Shown here: positions 62,383 through 64,000 of the stretch, in pieces
Layout of the letters: each line of letters starts with the position of its first letter
How positions within the stretch are numbered: position 1 is the stretch's first letter
Assembly (NCBI RefSeq): GCF_000184745.1
Contig: NC_014931.1
Coordinates: 4,712,001-4,776,000, forward strand
DNA length: 64,000 nt
Origin: Variovorax paradoxus EPS
GTDB lineage: Bacteria > Pseudomonadota > Gammaproteobacteria > Burkholderiales > Burkholderiaceae_C
Direction: 5' to 3'
The notes under the pieces: model-generated
Databases searched by the model: none
What the model was told of the DNA's origin: nothing
Seen by the model: only the letters and a program-made list of their open reading frames with translations
Program-made: the position numbers and the translations under genes

Positions 62383-63582
62383 TCAGCCGCCCGTGCGCAG
62401 CACTTGCGCGGTGTGCCGCGCGATGACCGCCTCTTCGTCGGTGCGCAGCATCCAGGCGCTCACGGGACTCTCGGGCGTCGTGAGCCGCGCATGGCCCGCG
62501 CCGTTGGCGGCCGCATCGACGTGCACGCCGAGCCAGTCGCACTCCTCGAGGATGCGCTCGCGCAACGCACTCGCGTTCTCGCCGATGCCACCCGTGAAGA
62601 TCACCGCATCGACACCGCGCAGCGCCGCAGCAAGACTGCCCATGTTCTGCACGACTTGCTCGATGAAATGCGCGATCGCCTCGGCGGCTTCGGGTGCGGC
62701 GGAGGCCTCGAGCTCACGCATGTCGCTCGAGACACCCGACAGGCCGAGCAACCCCGATTCGCGGAACAGCAGCGTCTCGACCTGCTCGGCCGACATGCCG
62801 TGCGAGCGCATCAGGTACAGCACGACGGCCGCGTCGAGGTGCCCGCAGCGCGTGCCCATCGTCAAGCCGTCGAGTGGCGAAAAGCTCATCGTCGTCGCGA
62901 CCGAGCGCCCTTGCGCCATCGCGCACATCGAGGCGCCGTTGCCCAGGTGCGCAACGATCACGCGCTTGCCAGCCAGTCCGGGCGCAAGCCGCGTGAACTG
63001 CGCAACGATCGATTCGTACGAAAGCCCGTGGAATCCGTAGCGCCTGACGCCCGCATCGTGCAAGGCGCGAGGCAACGCGAAGCGGCGGTTGACCTCGGTC
63101 TGCGTCGAATGAAAAGCCGTGTCGAAGCACGCCACCTGCGGCACGCCATCGAAAGCCTTCATGGCGGCGCGAACGCCCGCGAGGTTGTGCGGCTGGTGCA
63201 GCGGCGCAAGCGGTTCGAGCGCGGCCAGCTCGGCAAGCACCGCATCGTCGATGCGCACCGGCGCCACGAAGTTCACGCCGCCATGCACGATGCGATGGCC
63301 GACCGCGGCGATGCGGTCGCCACCGCCTTGCTGCGCATGCCATTCGAGCAGCGCCGCAAGTGCGCCCTGGTGCGAGCGCCGGTCGCCATCGAGCGCCGCG
63401 TCGTGCAGCGTGCGACCTGCCGCATCGCGCACGCGCAGCCGCGCCTTCAAGCCGGTGCCGAGCCCATCGGCCTGCCCCGACCAGCGCGCAGCCGGCAGCG
63501 CATCGCCGTCGCCGCCCGCCGCGAACAGCGCGACCTTGATCGACGACGACCCGGCGTTCAGCGTGAGCAGCGATTCGGTCAG
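62383..63582 (-). CDS. ackA: acetate kinase (acetate/propionate kinase family)
   Basis: A 399-residue ASKHA-fold kinase that converts acetyl phosphate and ADP to acetate and ATP. It has the N-terminal motif LLTLNAGSSSIKVALF, then AVGHRIVHGGVNF, CFDTAFHSTQ and RRYGFHGLSYESIV. HLGNGASMCAMAQGRSVATT, MGTRCGHLDAAVV and IFTGGIGENASALRERI complete the ATP and substrate sites. No ATG, GTG or TTG stands near the expected start. A CTG at 63582 overlaps the xsc stop (CTGA) and has AAGGA seven bases upstream, so CTG initiation is likely. The direct link to xsc suggests it handles acetyl phosphate from sulfoacetaldehyde. Confidence 0.9.
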   Translation of the reverse strand: MTESLLTLNAGSSSIKVALFAAGGDGDALPAARWSGQADGLGTGLKARLRVRDAAGRTLHDAALDGDRRSHQGALAALLEWHAQQGGGDRIAAVGHRIVHGGVNFVAPVRIDDAVLAELAALEPLAPLHQPHNLAGVRAAMKAFDGVPQVACFDTAFHSTQTEVNRRFALPRALHDAGVRRYGFHGLSYESIVAQFTRLAPGLAGKRVIVAHLGNGASMCAMAQGRSVATTMSFSPLDGLTMGTRCGHLDAAVVLYLMRSHGMSAEQVETLLFRESGLLGLSGVSSDMRELEASAAPEAAEAIAHFIEQVVQNMGSLAAALRGVDAVIFTGGIGENASALRERILEECDWLGVHVDAAANGAGHARLTTPESPVSAWMLRTDEEAVIARHTAQVLRTGG

Positions 63583-64000
63583 ACGTAGTCCTTGTACTTG
63601 TCCAGGAAGCGCACCGGCTTGGAGAGCGCGTCGCGGCGGAACGGGTCGCCCAGCTCGCGGGTGCACATGATCTCGATCACGCAGGTCTTGCCTTCGTTCA
63701 TCTGCATGTCGATGGCCTTCTTGAGCGCGGGGCCCACGTCTTCGAGCTTGTCGACCACGATGCCCTCGGCGCCCATCGCCTTGGCGATGCCCGCGAAGCT
63801 CTCGCTTTCGAGCTCGCCCGCAACGAAGCGGCGATTGTAAAAGTCGACCTGGTTCTTCTTCTCCGCGCCCCACTGGCGGTTGTGGAAGACCACGGCGGTC
63901 ACCGGAATGTCGTGGCGCACGGCCGTCATGATTTCCACCATGCTCATGCCCCAGGCGCCGTCACCGGCGTAGGCCACGGCCGGACGGTCGGGCGCGGCGC
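63579..64000 (-). CDS. xsc: sulfoacetaldehyde acetyltransferase (5' end missing)
   Basis: C-terminal 140 residues of a thiamine-diphosphate enzyme; the gene continues past the right edge. Visible are APDRPAVAYAGDGAWGMSMV with the GDGAW cofactor motif, FHNRQWGAEKKNQVDFYNRR and the C-terminal ELGDPFRRDALSKPVRFLDK. The stretch with NQVDFYNRRFVAGEL is characteristic of Xsc rather than acetolactate synthase, from memory. Xsc splits sulfoacetaldehyde with phosphate into acetyl phosphate and sulfite. It is followed at once by acetate kinase, and the sulfite-oxidising candidate lies beyond. Confidence 0.9.
   Translation of the reverse strand, partial: AAPDRPAVAYAGDGAWGMSMVEIMTAVRHDIPVTAVVFHNRQWGAEKKNQVDFYNRRFVAGELESESFAGIAKAMGAEGIVVDKLEDVGPALKKAIDMQMNEGKTCVIEIMCTRELGDPFRRDALSKPVRFLDKYKDYV

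Noticed and set aside
61981-63588. 535-codon plus-strand frame starting in the repeat array
   Set aside because: It translates the DNA repeat and then runs antisense to acetate kinase; its internal protein repeats are only a consequence of the repeated DNA.

Overview
The window looks like a chromosomal segment of a high-GC beta-proteobacterium of the Comamonadaceae, most likely Variovorax or a close relative. This is inferred from the very high GC in third codon positions, a Bug-type (tripartite tricarboxylate) binding protein, the gene order folC-SPOR protein-cvpA-purF-metZ-gltX, and scattered inverted repeats of a kind common in this group. No database search was possible, so the genus is an inference.

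Layout. Positions 1-4.8 kb hold a carboxylate catabolism block on the minus strand: LysR regulator, acyl-CoA ligase, acyl-CoA dehydrogenase and a Bug binding protein cut by the left edge. Positions 4.86-12.2 kb hold a minus-strand housekeeping run (folC, SPOR protein, cvpA, purF, metZ, gltX, then tRNA-Ala, -Glu and -Asp). Positions 12.2-24.4 kb are mixed core genes: an ArsC/Spx-like protein, ppnP, argG, murB, yajQ, a retropepsin-like protein, a RidA-family protein, plsY, ybaK, an aldo/keto reductase, a hydrolase, a racemase and a flavin-dependent monooxygenase. A small MetQ-derived remnant is coupled to the monooxygenase. Positions 25-28.4 kb hold a MetNIQ-type importer with two divergent binding proteins. 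Positions 28.8-34.5 kb hold prfB (with its programmed frameshift), a HAD phosphatase, pepN, fbp and tRNA-Thr.

Positions 34.5-37.8 kb have clearly lower GC and sit directly behind tRNA-Thr. They encode a GTG-started McrA-like HNH endonuclease, an unrecognised protein with a possible PD-(D/E)XK nuclease motif, and two small proteins. This is the best candidate in the window for an undescribed defence module. Positions 38-44.3 kb hold an XRE regulator, an MFS exporter, a phosphate acetyltransferase, an HD phosphohydrolase and a secreted HELEH protein behind a perfect CRP-type palindrome.

Positions 44.3-52 kb form an orphan type VI secretion island: VgrG, a DUF4123 adaptor, a VasX-like effector and a DUF6708-type membrane protein. 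Positions 52.35-53.1 kb hold a compact array of eight tRNA genes (Leu, Pro, Trp, Glu, Gln, Asp, Tyr, Cys in transcription order). Their bodies differ strongly from the housekeeping tRNAs of the same window, and the tRNA-Leu has only a short variable arm. A small gene with its own promoter and terminator precedes the array.

Positions 53.6-64 kb carry a phytase-like lipoprotein, an SMP-30 protein and a sulfite-dehydrogenase-like complex (SoeABC type). They continue with a divergent LysR regulator, a tandem array of about 105-bp repeat units, acetate kinase and the 3' end of xsc. Together xsc, ackA and the soe genes suggest sulfonate dissimilation: sulfoacetaldehyde is split into acetyl phosphate and sulfite, the first is converted to acetate with ATP gain, and the second is oxidised to sulfate. 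One repeat element lies in frame inside the iron-sulfur subunit gene of the soe cluster.
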